From assembly GCF_963662735.1 (NCBI RefSeq), contig NZ_OY759744.1, positions 1,902,153 to 1,966,152 of the forward strand: a stretch of DNA of 64,000 bases. Reading direction: 5' to 3'. This document shows, piece by piece, positions 1-9,056 of the stretch. The notes beneath the pieces were generated by a model that was not told the origin of the DNA, did not search any database, and worked only from the letters and a program-made list of their open reading frames with translations. How positions within the stretch are numbered: position 1 is the first letter of the stretch; the number at the start of each line of letters is the position of its first letter. This DNA comes from an uncultured Methanoregula sp. (GTDB taxonomy: Archaea > Halobacteriota > Methanomicrobia > Methanomicrobiales > Methanospirillaceae). The translations under genes and the position numbers were made by a program.

Positions 1-350
1 GGGGATTCCTGGATATAATGGAAGATTGCGCTTCTCGATGGATTATCGAGGACATTATTCTTCCTGATTTTCCGGAAACCGAGATAGGTGAAGAGTTTGA
101 GGAGGAACAACAGTTCAACCGGAAATAACAGGAGCGATGAGGATGAGAGAGCAAGAATGGTAGCCGCATCCCGGGGTGTATATTCCCAGACCGGCACTTT
201 TACGGTCTCAAGAGGAGTTCCCGGATCCATTACGGGAGGGACGGGTCCAACAGTGTAACCCCCCATATTGGCAACCCCCGGACAGGTTATTGAGGAAAAA
301 CAATAAAGCGCAAAGAGAGATGCGAGAACGAAATCCCTGCGCCTTATCAT
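1..350 (-). CDS. Membrane-anchored winged-helix protein, N-terminal part (cut by window edge)
   Basis: An open frame with no stop runs from an ATG at 350 to the left edge (116 residues seen). It begins with three arginines and a hydrophobic signal segment (about 7-27), then a short Pro-rich outer domain, a membrane segment (about 62-84) and a basic stretch, KIRKNN, followed by DNPSRSAIFHYIQES. That last stretch resembles the first helix of the winged-helix domains that follow a membrane segment in many Methanomicrobiales proteins. The expected product is a membrane-bound regulator with a cytoplasmic DNA-binding C-terminus, but that part lies outside the window. It starts 45 nt after the secreted-protein gene at 396-845 and shares its direction, so the two may be one operon. 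The winged-helix call is by resemblance of a short stretch only. Confidence 0.6.
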   Translation of the reverse strand, partial: MIRRRDFVLASLFALYCFSSITCPGVANMGGYTVGPVPPVMDPGTPLETVKVPVWEYTPRDAATILALSSSSLLLFPVELLFLLKLFTYLGFRKIRKNNVLDNPSRSAIFHYIQES

Positions 351-395
351 TAATCCTCATTTTTCCCGGGATAATTTAAATTTTTGTTTTTTATA

Positions 396-845
396 TTAAT
401 TTGCCGTTGCCGAATAGGAATACGTCTGGGATCCGGTTACCTGGTACCCGTATACGTATGATTTCCATGTCCCCTGGGCAAGACCGCTCCCTCTCGAGAT
501 CATCAGGTTGATACGTCCGTCCGCAACCCCGTCCGAAGAATCATAATAGGGACCCATCTGGGAATCCGGAGCCGTAATTGTCAGCGACAGGGAATTTGAG
601 AGTGACCCCCAGGAGAGATACGGTACGAATGCAGTCTTTCCAGAGGGGACGTAGGTGTTGTAGAGTTCCGTCTGTCCCTGCGTGATGGTCGATAAACTCA
701 TCCGGGACATATCGGGAAGGAGGCGGGTCCCGTTTGTCGTTGAGATAATGTACCCGTCTTTTTCTTCTACGATCTTTGCCGATACTGCCGGTGCGAAGAA
801 TGCCGCACCGATAACAACCAAAAGTACAATCCAGTGAACCTTCAT
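396..845 (-). CDS. Secreted protein with signal peptide, function unknown
   Basis: The 149-residue product has a clear cleavable signal peptide (MKVHW then about 17 hydrophobic residues ending in AVSA). The mature part is Ser/Thr/Tyr-rich and looks like a beta-rich extracellular domain, with the stretch SLTITAPDSQMGPYYD and a Gly/Ser-rich end. There is no lipobox, no cysteine in the mature chain and no membrane anchor, so it is probably released or attached to the cell surface non-covalently. I do not recognise the family. It lies 45 nt upstream of the membrane winged-helix gene on the same strand, and the pair could be a surface protein with its regulator. Confidence 0.6.
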   Translation of the reverse strand: MKVHWIVLLVVIGAAFFAPAVSAKIVEEKDGYIISTTNGTRLLPDMSRMSLSTITQGQTELYNTYVPSGKTAFVPYLSWGSLSNSLSLTITAPDSQMGPYYDSSDGVADGRINLMISRGSGLAQGTWKSYVYGYQVTGSQTYSYSATAN

Positions 846-1341
846 GGTATCACAGGAGAGCGTCAGGGACGGATGTAAATACCTTTTATCACCGAGTACC
901 TTCCGCTTTTTTTGTTATGAACGGTACCGGGTAAGAGAAGGTATATGCAACAACAGAAAAATCAGGAAGGCAGATCTCCTGTCGGAGTCTGTACGGCCGA
1001 AAAGATCATGGTATCACATCCACGGACATCTTCCCGGCTTGTTTTCTTGTTTATTTCCTGTCCCATTGTCCGGTACCGGCGATCCCGGGCATCAGCGCGG
1101 ATATGTCCCCGATAATCGCATTTTTGATATCAGAACGCCGGTCAGATGTCGTAAAACAGGTCAGGATAAGGACAACTCCCCAGTCACTCAGGATCATGTT
1201 GATCTTTGGCTTCACTTCAAACGTGGGGAGGAATTTTTTACTGTTATCAACTGAAAACTGATCGGACGGCCGCGTGACATGATTGCGAAAATTACTGCAG
1301 TCATCGTCATGTATATCGTTCCATCCTGTGAACCGGGAACT
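846..1341 (+). other. Gene-poor stretch between divergent genes
   Basis: About 500 nt between the secreted-protein gene (minus) and the serpin gene (plus). No convincing gene is seen. One minus-strand frame at 1051-1197 reads as a natural-looking 48-residue hydrophobic peptide (MILSDWGVVLILTCF at its start) but has no ribosome site or promoter that I can support. Promoters for both flanking genes must lie here. Confidence 0.4.
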
Positions 1342-2676
1342 ATGATAAAAAATAATTCCGGATTCATAATCATCCTCGCACTTCTCATCGTCGCCCTGCT
1401 GGTTGCGGGATGCACCGGCCCCGGGCAACATTCCGGTGTAAATACCACTCCCGCCAGTTCCCAGCAGGGTACCGGTGCCGCATCGACCGTCTCCACGGTA
1501 AGCGGGGATGGACAGGACCCAGCAACCGTTGCAGAGGCAAACAACCGGTTTGCATCTGACCTCTATTCCGCACTTGCAGCAAAACCGGACGCCACCGGGA
1601 ATAACCTGTTCTTCTCCCCGTACTCGATCTCATCGGCACTTGCCCTGACCGCTGAAGGAGCCCGGGGGAAGACTGCGGACGAGATCTTCGCGGTGTCCCA
1701 CATTCCCAAAAATGATACCATCCGCCGTTCGGGTTTTGCTGCAATGAATTCAGTGTTGAACAGCGCAGGTTCCGGTTATACCCTCCGGGTGGCAAACGCA
1801 CTCTGGGCCGAGAAGACCCATCCGTTCCTCCCCGGATATACTGACATTGGCCGGCAGTATTACTCAGCGAACGTCACCAGTCTTGACTTCACCGATGCCC
1901 CTGAAGCGTCACGGCTTACGATCAACCAGTGGGTTGAAGAGAAAACCGACAACAGGATCAAGAACCTGCTGTCTTCCGGCAGCATCACGCCCGTTACCCG
2001 GCTGGTTATTACCAATGCGGTATATTTCAATGGCACCTGGGTCTGGCCGTTCGATGCAGTGAAAACACAAGACGCGGAGTTCCACCCCTCACCCGGCAAA
2101 ACGCTGAACGCCAGGATGATGCAAAATACTGACAAGACCGCTACGTACTGGTATGCCGAGACTCCTGATGTGCAGTATATTGAGCTGCCCTACGTATCCG
2201 GCTCAGGAAAATCCCTGTCCATGAATATCATCCTCCCGAAAGCGAACGATCTGAAACCTGCCGAAGCGGTTCTTTCCGGCAACAACCTCACTGCACTGCA
2301 GCATGCTGCGGAGCACCGGAACGTGATGGTCTATTTCCCGAAGTTCAACATGGAAACCGGGTACCAGCTGCCGGATACGCTCAGCGGGATGGGGATGCCC
2401 ACCGCCTTCCTTGAGGGATCGGCAGATTTCTCCGGCATGGACGGGACAACGAACCTCTTCATCAGCGATGTCATCCACAAGGCGTATATCGATGTGAACG
2501 AGGTGGGGACCGAGTCAGCAGCGGCAACGGCGGTTGTCATGAATAAAGCTGCAATAGCCCGGCCGGAGAATCCGCCGGTTTTCAGGGCTGATCACCCATT
2601 CATTTTCTTAATCCAGGACAAGGAGTCCGGAACTATCCTCTTTATGGGCCGGGTGGAGAACCCGGCTGGTTCCTGA
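1342..2676 (+). CDS. Serpin, predicted surface lipoprotein
   Basis: The 444-residue product is a serpin (serine-protease inhibitor, family I4) with an archaeal lipoprotein signal: a hydrophobic segment ending in the lipobox LLVAGC (Cys24). I placed the start at the ATG at 1342 because it puts the basic MIKNN directly before that segment. The serpin fold begins near residue 60 (ANRFASDLYSAL, NLFFSPYSISSAL). The hinge before the reactive loop is of the inhibitory type, GTESAAATAVV at about 389-399, with small residues from P12 to P9 as needed for loop insertion. The loop continues MNKAAIARPENPP; by spacing P1 is near an Ala-Ala pair, so an elastase- or subtilisin-like target is likelier than trypsin, but this is uncertain. 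The C-terminal strand FLIQDKESGTILFMGRV is standard. It probably shields the cell from foreign proteases. Confidence 0.9.
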   Translation: MIKNNSGFIIILALLIVALLVAGCTGPGQHSGVNTTPASSQQGTGAASTVSTVSGDGQDPATVAEANNRFASDLYSALAAKPDATGNNLFFSPYSISSALALTAEGARGKTADEIFAVSHIPKNDTIRRSGFAAMNSVLNSAGSGYTLRVANALWAEKTHPFLPGYTDIGRQYYSANVTSLDFTDAPEASRLTINQWVEEKTDNRIKNLLSSGSITPVTRLVITNAVYFNGTWVWPFDAVKTQDAEFHPSPGKTLNARMMQNTDKTATYWYAETPDVQYIELPYVSGSGKSLSMNIILPKANDLKPAEAVLSGNNLTALQHAAEHRNVMVYFPKFNMETGYQLPDTLSGMGMPTAFLEGSADFSGMDGTTNLFISDVIHKAYIDVNEVGTESAAATAVVMNKAAIARPENPPVFRADHPFIFLIQDKESGTILFMGRVENPAGS

Positions 2677-2839
2677 TTTTTGAACGGTGCCCCAAAGGTC
2701 ACAAACCATTTTCAAAACAGCCTCTGCCGATGAAAACGGGGTTGCTCGCGCATTGCGAACCTGTCTTCACCCCCGGCATCATGTTTTTTCGATCAACTCC
2801 ACAGGCAAAATCAAATGCAAGTATCCCCAAATCAGCATA

Positions 2840-3415
2840 GTGCTTCTTTTCCTCGACACGGAAACCACCGGTCTGCCAAAATCCTCCCCAAACGATATTG
2901 AAAAATGGCCGAGAGTGGTCCAGCTGGCCTGGGCATTATACGACAGCAACGGCAATCGTGAGAGCCGGAACAGTTTTATCATTTACCCGACGGATTTCAC
3001 CATACCCGGGGACTCTGCGAGGATTCACGGCATAACAACCGACAGGGCAAAAAGAGAAGGGATCTCGCTCCATAAAGTGCTCCCGCAGTTCAATGCCGAT
3101 GTGGAGAGATCGTCAAAAGTCATTGCCCATAATCTTGCGTTCGACCTGCCGATCGTGAGAACCGAGTTTTTGCGATGCAGGCTTGAAACAAATCTCGCAA
3201 CCAAACAGACATTCTGCACGATGAAAACCCCGCAGATAATTTCCTGGTGCAGACTTCCCTCAAAATCGGGCACGAGATACAAATGGCCGACGCTGAATGA
3301 ATTGCATCTGCAGTTATTCGGGACGGAATTTGCAGGCAGCCATAATGCAGGTGCTGACGTGGAAGCCTGTGCACGATGTTATTTCGAGTTGCGTAAGAGG
3401 GGAATTATCGAATAG
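2840..3415 (+). CDS. DEDDh-type 3'-5' exonuclease (DnaQ-like)
   Basis: The protein has the three exonuclease motifs of the RNase T/DnaQ superfamily: ExoI FLDTETTG near the N-terminus, ExoII HNLAFDLP in the middle and ExoIII HNAGADVEA near the end, where the His five residues before the Asp marks the DEDDh subgroup. It would degrade single-stranded DNA or RNA from the 3' end using two metal ions. The start is uncertain: I chose a GTG at 2840, seven codons before the first catalytic residue region ends, because the in-frame sequence upstream to a GTG at 2687 is of poor protein quality. No polymerase domain is attached. It stands alone between the serpin gene and a convergent CDF-family gene, so a role in repair or RNA turnover cannot be chosen. 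Confidence 0.8.
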   Translation: MLLFLDTETTGLPKSSPNDIEKWPRVVQLAWALYDSNGNRESRNSFIIYPTDFTIPGDSARIHGITTDRAKREGISLHKVLPQFNADVERSSKVIAHNLAFDLPIVRTEFLRCRLETNLATKQTFCTMKTPQIISWCRLPSKSGTRYKWPTLNELHLQLFGTEFAGSHNAGADVEACARCYFELRKRGIIE

Positions 3416-3473
3416 GGATATTGTCCGAAAAACCGGTCCGGCTGCTCCTGGTAAAAAAGGGCCCGGATAGTGT

Positions 3474-4424
3474 TCAATCCGCCCTTGTGCTCCTGTTGTC
3501 CCTGCAGCGCGTGGAGATAATATTCACGTGACTTTTTGGTATCCGGGTCTCGAGGGATATCTTCATCTCGTCCATCGCATCCTGCACCTCGCACATCTGC
3601 AGGTCTCCCCTGAATTCAAGGAAGATATCGACATAGACGTTTCCCCCGCTCCGCCGCGACCTGACCCCGTGGAGCTGTTCGTAGGTGTGAAAATGATCTG
3701 CAAGTTCCTTCACCACCACGAGCTGGAGTTCCTCTTCCAGAGTCTGGTCAAGAAGGTCAGGGAGCGATGACTGGATCATCCGGAGCCCGGAATAGAGAAG
3801 AATGCCCATGACAACGAACGATCCAACCGGATCGATATACACGGCCCACGGCAGACCTGCGCAGAGGATCGTGAGGATCAGCGTGAGCAGGACCACGAGA
3901 TTTGCAAATGCTTTCAGCCGGAAGAGGCGCCACTGGGCATCCATGAGTGGCGAGGGCTCCCGAATGGCAATCCGGTAATTGCGGAACCCGAGATACCCGT
4001 CAACGATCATCATGACGATGACAATCACGATACCTGCCTGCACCCCGCTGCTGCCAAGAGATGCCGGGAAAAAGATCCGGTAGGTTGCGGCAAAGACGAG
4101 GATGACAAAGGATATCAGCATCACGCTGCCGGTGATGATCCGGGCAATGTTCTCGAATTTTCCCATGCCGTAATCATAGATGCCGTGATCGCCCCGGGCA
4201 ATCTTGCGGGCGATCATCCATGAAACCAGGACGCCGATGGCCTCGTTGACCGTCTTCATGGCGGAAGCATAGAGCGTAACCGACCCCGAGAGCACCGCTG
4301 CGGCGATTTTGGGGATGGCGGGAGCTGCAGACGCAAGCAGGTTCAGGAACAGTGCATTTTCCCGTTCCTTTTCTGCTGTATGGATCGTACTCCCGTTTTC
4401 GGCTGCCGCCCGGTCCGTGTTCAT
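3474..4424 (-). CDS. CDF-family transporter with substituted metal ligands
   Basis: The 316-residue product has six membrane segments, the family-typical loop HGIYDYGMGKFENIA after segment 2 and a cytoplasmic C-terminal domain (LHGVRSRRSGGNVYVDIFLEF region), so it belongs to the cation diffusion facilitators. Aligned by eye with E. coli YiiP, the stretch SGSVTLYASAMKTVNE matches SGSVSILAALVDSLVD without gaps, which turns the two membrane-site aspartates into Lys57 and Glu61. In segment 5 the His and Asp ligands also appear to be replaced (RLFRLKAFAN). The canonical Zn/Mn site thus looks absent, so this may carry another substrate or act as a sensor or partner subunit. A TATA-like TTTTTTTATG lies about 30 nt before the ATG. 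Confidence 0.8.
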   Translation of the reverse strand: MNTDRAAAENGSTIHTAEKERENALFLNLLASAAPAIPKIAAAVLSGSVTLYASAMKTVNEAIGVLVSWMIARKIARGDHGIYDYGMGKFENIARIITGSVMLISFVILVFAATYRIFFPASLGSSGVQAGIVIVIVMMIVDGYLGFRNYRIAIREPSPLMDAQWRLFRLKAFANLVVLLTLILTILCAGLPWAVYIDPVGSFVVMGILLYSGLRMIQSSLPDLLDQTLEEELQLVVVKELADHFHTYEQLHGVRSRRSGGNVYVDIFLEFRGDLQMCEVQDAMDEMKISLETRIPKSHVNIISTRCRDNRSTRAD

Positions 4425-4693
4425 GAGATTCCCGTTACTGTTGAACGCGGCTGCATAAAAAAAACCCGGCCGCTCGTATTTTTAATAACGGTGCCTGTTC
4501 CTTATTGCGTTCCATTTTCACCGGGCGCACGTATCAAAACCCTGCGCTGCGAAATGAATCCGCCTCCCGAATGGGGGGTCCTTTTCGCTCGTACCCCGCG
4601 TACCCTGAGGTCCCCGGTAATTTCGCACGGTGCGGGATACTCAATCGTATTCCATCCGGGCCCGGGGGATCATAAACCGGATAAAACCATTGT

Positions 4694-4939
4694 CTAGTGG
4701 GTTACGCAGAAGAATCCGACACGGAGATGGTGCTTTGCAAAGAGCTCGCAGCCCACGCAGAAACACCGGATCTCTTTTTTATCCGGGCAGGAGGAGTTTC
4801 CGCGTGCGCAGAAGAGCTCGGTGGGCTGGTATTTTTCAAGGGAATGGGATTTGTAGTTCGGGCATATCCGGCAGTACTTCCGGCAGATCTCCCGGTTCTC
4901 TTCGGTATCCTCTACAATATTTTTTGGGGGATTAATCAT
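4694..4939 (-). CDS. DUF2769 cysteine-rich protein, copy 1
   Basis: The 81-residue protein carries the cysteine pattern of DUF2769, a small archaeal family of unknown function: CRKYCRIC, LFCARG, a CFCVGC cluster and a final FFC. Such spacing suggests zinc or an iron-sulfur centre. I chose the ATG at 4939 because a TATA-like box sits about 28 nt upstream (4961-4973), which fits a leaderless message and excludes a longer start at 4957. A close paralogue lies at 9869-10114 on the same strand, with DNA similarity through most of the gene, and a more distant one at 61066-61293. It is a single-gene unit next to the BMP lipoprotein gene. Confidence 0.8.
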   Translation of the reverse strand: MINPPKNIVEDTEENREICRKYCRICPNYKSHSLEKYQPTELFCARGNSSCPDKKEIRCFCVGCELFAKHHLRVGFFCVTH

Positions 4940-4960
4940 GATGAATGATGTATGCATTGA

Positions 4961-4973
4961 TGGATAATAGGTT
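4961..4973 (-). promoter_or_regulatory. TATA box of DUF2769 copy 1
   Basis: On the minus strand this reads AACCTATTATCC. Its centre is about 28 nt from the ATG at 4939, the usual archaeal TATA-to-start spacing for a leaderless transcript. A similar CATATTATTCATC stands before copy 2 near 10140, about 30 nt from its ATG. Confidence 0.45.
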
Positions 4974-5205
4974 TTTTATGGTTTTTTCCGGTTTTAAAAA
5001 CGGTAAGAAAACCATTCAGGATTCTGTTGTTCCCACTCACCGGGAGCCGCAGGTCCTGCCGGTGCGGTTCCCTGCACATCCCGGGTCGTAACATCTGCGA
5101 AAATTTTTCGCGGAACGGGAAACAACCAGGAATCGACCGGACCGGTTGCCCCGGCCCGGGGGGAAAAAACCTCTGGTTAATAAACCGGGATGGCTACCGG
5201 TATGT

Positions 5206-6225
5206 ATGAGTCAGGCCCTCTCCCGGATGATACTCGCGTCTGTCCTCGCACTGCTCCTCATTGCTGCCGGTTGTACTTCCCCGGCGTCACCGAAATCGCC
5301 GGATGTCCCGGTCGTGTATATCGTGTACGGTTCCGAGAAAGGCGATCTCTCGTATACCGATGCCGCGTACCGGGGCATCCAGGCAGCGCAGCATGACATG
5401 CCGGTAACGGTGCGGGAGTTCTCGCCAAAGGATCTCGAAACCCTGGCACCCATTCTCAACAGTACCACGGGCAGGGAGCGCCCCGGTCTTGTTATAACCG
5501 TCGGCTTCCAGTACGCGGATCTGACCCGTCAGCTTGCCCTGCAGCACCCGGACATCCGGTTCCTTGCCATTGATACCTCAGGAATCGGGTCTGGTACGGT
5601 ACAGGCCTACGAGATCACCTCCTATGGCGACAGTTACCTATCCGGAGTCCTTGCGGCAAATGCAACCCGGACCGGGCATGTCGGGATCATCCTGGGGATG
5701 CAGTCGGCCCTGCTCGACACATTCCTCCGCGGTTACACGGATGGTGCCCGGGCGGCCAACAGCTCGATCATTGTTGAGCATGCGTATGTGCGGCAGAACT
5801 CCACGGAGGGCTTCGCCGACCCGGAGCAGGCAGGACGGATTGCCGAAGCAATGTACCGCAACGGTACTGACGTGATCTTCATGGCTTCCGGGTACTCAAA
5901 CACCGGGGGATTCGATGCAGCAAAGACCGGTACCGGGAGATATGCCATCGGTACGGATTCCGATCAGTCACATCTTGGCCCGAAGATTGTACTGGCGTCC
6001 GCAATAAAGCGGGTAGACCGTGTTGTCTATACCGGTATCTCCCGGTACGTCAACGGGACATTCGCGGGCGGCAATACGGTTGCCGGGCTCAAAGAGGGGG
6101 TAACCGGTATGATCTATAACCCGGAATTCGAATATCAGAATGCAACGGTGAGTGCGTGGGAAGCACGGGCACAGGCAGCTGAAGCAGTGGATCTCAGCTC
6201 TCGTGATCAGCCGGGGCGGGCTTAG
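5206..6225 (+). CDS. BMP/Med-family substrate-binding lipoprotein
   Basis: The 339-residue product is a secreted lipoprotein (lipobox LLIAAGC, Cys23) of the basic membrane protein (BMP, PnrA-like) family. These are periplasmic-type type-I binding proteins that in bacteria bind nucleosides or related ligands for ABC transporters. Family features seen are the N-terminal strand VVYIVYGSEKGDLSYTDAAYRG, a VITVGFQYAD region where the ligand loop lies, YLSGVLAANATRTGHVGIILG, and the late IGTDSDQSHLGPKIVLASAIKR. The ATG at 5206 gives a compact signal peptide. No ATPase or permease gene is beside it, so it is an orphan here. It may serve a transporter elsewhere or work as a sensor. The ligand cannot be read from the sequence. 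Confidence 0.85.
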   Translation: MSQALSRMILASVLALLLIAAGCTSPASPKSPDVPVVYIVYGSEKGDLSYTDAAYRGIQAAQHDMPVTVREFSPKDLETLAPILNSTTGRERPGLVITVGFQYADLTRQLALQHPDIRFLAIDTSGIGSGTVQAYEITSYGDSYLSGVLAANATRTGHVGIILGMQSALLDTFLRGYTDGARAANSSIIVEHAYVRQNSTEGFADPEQAGRIAEAMYRNGTDVIFMASGYSNTGGFDAAKTGTGRYAIGTDSDQSHLGPKIVLASAIKRVDRVVYTGISRYVNGTFAGGNTVAGLKEGVTGMIYNPEFEYQNATVSAWEARAQAAEAVDLSSRDQPGRA

Positions 6226-6494
6226 GAAAGAATCCCCCGGATGTGCCTCTGTTATTCAGAACGGGTGAAATGTCCGCCCGGCAGATAACCGGGTCGATGT
6301 GCAGTGGGGCAATCTCATCCGGTAACTGTTAAATAATGATGAAGGTAATATTCGCTTACGCCAGGAACCCGGTCCGCAACAGATACCGGATACCGTCATG
6401 GATGCACCGTGATGCAACAGCAGTTTCCCCGCAGTTCGCTGTCGCGTGAATCCGATCGTGCACCCGTGGCCCCGGGCACGGAGAAAAAACCACC

Positions 6495-8789
6495 ATGAGA
6501 CTGCCCCGCCTGAATCTCACTGCCTGGATACTGCTGGGTTTCCTCCTTGGAATTATTGCCGGGGTATTCTTTGGCGATCTCTGCTCGAACTTAAAACCAC
6601 TCGGCGAGGCATTCATCAAGACCTGGCAGATCACGATCCTGCCATCCGTTGCCCTCTCCCTTATTGTTGGTATCGGGAGCCTGAGGCGGGACACGGCAAA
6701 AGCAATCGCCCTCAAAGCAGGCCTGATCCTCCTGCTGTTCTGGGTCATCTGTGTTGTAGGATATTTCTCGTTCCAGCTGGCGTTTCCCCCCCGGATGGAG
6801 GCCTCATTTTTCAGCACCCAGGACCTGGCCGGGAACGTTGATATCAACCTTATCGACCAGTTCATACCGTCAAATCCCTTCCTGTCCTTATCGGACGGGA
6901 TCATCCCTGCCACCGTGCTCTTCTGCCTGTTCCTGGGCTTTGCCCTGATGCTGGACGACGGGAGCGGGCCGATTGTGAGCATTCTCCGGACGCTGCTGCG
7001 GGCGCTCGACCGCATGACGCATATCATTGCCCTGACCTTTCCTGTCGGTATCTTTGTCATAACTGCCGTGATGGCCGGGACCCTGACCGTTGAGGGTTTC
7101 CTGGATCTCCAGGTATTTTTAATCACTCTCGCAGCGGCAGCTGTCCTGCTCGGTCTCGTTGTCATGCCCCTCTTAATCACCTGTTTCACCACCTTCAGCT
7201 ACCGGGACATCCTTGCTGCATCCTCACGGGCCATGCTCCTCGCATTCTCGACCGGCACGGAATTCATCACCCTGCCGCTGATCAGCGAAGGGGTGGAGAA
7301 ACTCTTCCGGGGCAGGGACTGGGATCCCGATCACCACAACGAAAGCGATGCGGATCAGGTCGGGGACCGGACCGGGAACCGGGCCGGTGACCCGGGTGGA
7401 GACCGGAACCAGGATCCTGTCCGGGGAGAAGTCCGGTCGTACAGCGAAATCCTGGTGCCGGTAGCCTATACGTTCCCGCTGCTTGGCGGGCTCGTCCCCT
7501 TCCTCTTTATCCTTTTCGTGGCCTGGCTTTACAAGAACCCGCTGGATCTCGTGGATCAGCTGCAGCTCATCGTTGTGGGGATCCCCAGTTTCTTTGGCTC
7601 GTCCAAGCTCTCGGTGATATCCCTCCTGAACCTGATGCACCTCCCCGCTGACGCGTACAACCTGTACATCAGTTCGGGGATCCTGCGCCAGGCTTTTGTG
7701 GCACCCCTGAGCGTCATATCGATCTTCTCGTTTTCCACCATTACGATTGCGCTCACCACGAACCGGGCCCGGTTCCGGTGGAAGAGAGCGATCATATCGG
7801 TCCTGGTCGTCCTTGTACTGGCAGCAGTCCTGATTGCCGGGCTGCACGCAGGCTTCACGTACCTGCTGGCCGGTACCTATCATGGAGGTGACCAGATCTC
7901 CCGGATCGAACTGCCTCCTGATTCGGAGGGCCGACCGCTTGCCAGTGTCGTGAACACAACGGTCTACCTGCACAAGGAAGATGTCCCGGCCATTGTTCCC
8001 ACGGACTATGGCAGAAAAGATGAGATCCGGCAGATACGGGAGAGAGGCGTGCTCCGTGTCGGGTACAGCAGCAACAATGTCCCGTTCGTATTCAGGAACG
8101 ATATGGGCGAACTGGTGGGATACGATGTTGAGATGGCTTACGACCTGGCCCGGACCCTGAATGTCTCCAAGATCGAGTTTGTTCCCATCACGGGGACCAC
8201 CCTTGCCGAATCCCTCGACAGCGGCTATTGCGATATCATCATGTCTGCGGTCGTGGTTAATGCCGAGAGACTCGACCAGATGAAATTCACCGACCCGACC
8301 GTTACCGTCCACCTGGCATTCGTTGTGCCGGACGGGGAAAAGGACGAGTTCACGCAGCTCGATGCCGTGAAGAAGATGGACGGCCTGAGAGTTGCCGTGT
8401 ACAACAATACGGCGCTTGTCAAAGTCGCTCACCAGCTCCTTCCCAACGCAACCATTGTCCCGATCGACACGAAGGAAGAGTTCTTTGTCGGGAGAACGGC
8501 GGATGCGCTCATGATCCCTGCCGAGGAAGGATATACCCTGACCCTGCAGTACCCGTTTTACGGCGTGGCCATCATCCAGCCCTATGATTCCTACCTGATG
8601 ATGTACGGGTACCCGGTAGCAAAGGACAGCAGCGAATCCTATCTCCTTGCCTTGAACTACTGGATCAGGATGGAAAAGGACTACGGGATGCTTGACAAAA
8701 AATACGATTACTGGGTGCTTGGTAAAATCCCGGGATCGGTCGAACCCCGGTGGTCCATAGTGAGAAACGTGCTGCACTGGGTAGCCTGA
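6495..8789 (+). CDS. Dicarboxylate/amino-acid symporter fused to family-3 solute-binding domain
   Basis: The 764-residue protein joins two transport modules. Residues 1 to about 460 form a membrane domain of the sodium:dicarboxylate (SDF/DAACS) symporter fold, with a start typical of the family (PRLNLTAWILLGFLLGIIAG) and a hairpin-like AFSTGTEFITLP. Usual motifs such as NMDGT are not seen, so it is a divergent member. An Asp/Gly/Arg-rich low-complexity loop lies at about 275-315. After a last membrane segment (about 432-460) comes an extracellular family-3 solute-binding domain (about 515-750): GVLRVGYSSNNVPFVF, GELVGYDVEMAYDLA, CDIIMSAVVVNAERLDQMKFTDP. That domain is typical of amino-acid ABC uptake. 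Fused to a secondary transporter it could deliver an amino acid or dicarboxylate directly to the pore. No partner gene adjoins it. Confidence 0.85.
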   Translation: MRLPRLNLTAWILLGFLLGIIAGVFFGDLCSNLKPLGEAFIKTWQITILPSVALSLIVGIGSLRRDTAKAIALKAGLILLLFWVICVVGYFSFQLAFPPRMEASFFSTQDLAGNVDINLIDQFIPSNPFLSLSDGIIPATVLFCLFLGFALMLDDGSGPIVSILRTLLRALDRMTHIIALTFPVGIFVITAVMAGTLTVEGFLDLQVFLITLAAAAVLLGLVVMPLLITCFTTFSYRDILAASSRAMLLAFSTGTEFITLPLISEGVEKLFRGRDWDPDHHNESDADQVGDRTGNRAGDPGGDRNQDPVRGEVRSYSEILVPVAYTFPLLGGLVPFLFILFVAWLYKNPLDLVDQLQLIVVGIPSFFGSSKLSVISLLNLMHLPADAYNLYISSGILRQAFVAPLSVISIFSFSTITIALTTNRARFRWKRAIISVLVVLVLAAVLIAGLHAGFTYLLAGTYHGGDQISRIELPPDSEGRPLASVVNTTVYLHKEDVPAIVPTDYGRKDEIRQIRERGVLRVGYSSNNVPFVFRNDMGELVGYDVEMAYDLARTLNVSKIEFVPITGTTLAESLDSGYCDIIMSAVVVNAERLDQMKFTDPTVTVHLAFVVPDGEKDEFTQLDAVKKMDGLRVAVYNNTALVKVAHQLLPNATIVPIDTKEEFFVGRTADALMIPAEEGYTLTLQYPFYGVAIIQPYDSYLMMYGYPVAKDSSESYLLALNYWIRMEKDYGMLDKKYDYWVLGKIPGSVEPRWSIVRNVLHWVA

Positions 8790-9056
8790 TCTTTTCTGCT
8801 TACGGATTATGCAATATCCCCGTAACCTTTTTTAGCTGAGAACCAACGGCAGATTTCAGCAGGGACAGAGTCCCGTGCGGGGAAACAGAATATCCAGGGA
8901 GGCTGAATAACGCGATATTTTTAGAAAGGGTTCAGACCCGGTTCTTAAGATACCGGACTGTCATCTGAAAAATACAGTTCTGTTATTGTCGGGTGAAGAC
9001 GTTGCGGCACCAGAGCACATCGTATTCCAGATAAAAATCAGTGCAGGGAGGAACGT

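Noticed and set aside
3..128. Plus-strand frame ending at 128, as if the tail of a gene entering from the left
   Set aside because: It mirrors the codons of the minus-strand membrane winged-helix gene (1-350), which has a signal peptide, a membrane segment and a start codon; the plus-strand reading is its shadow.
844..1254. 136-codon plus-strand frame
   Set aside because: Amino-acid order is unnatural (Arg/Cys/His-rich), with no ribosome site; it begins inside the start of the neighbouring gene.
7224..8777. 517-codon minus-strand frame
   Set aside because: It lies wholly within the symporter-binding protein gene on the other strand; GC-rich codons keep the opposite frame open, and the product is full of His, Arg and Asp with no domain.
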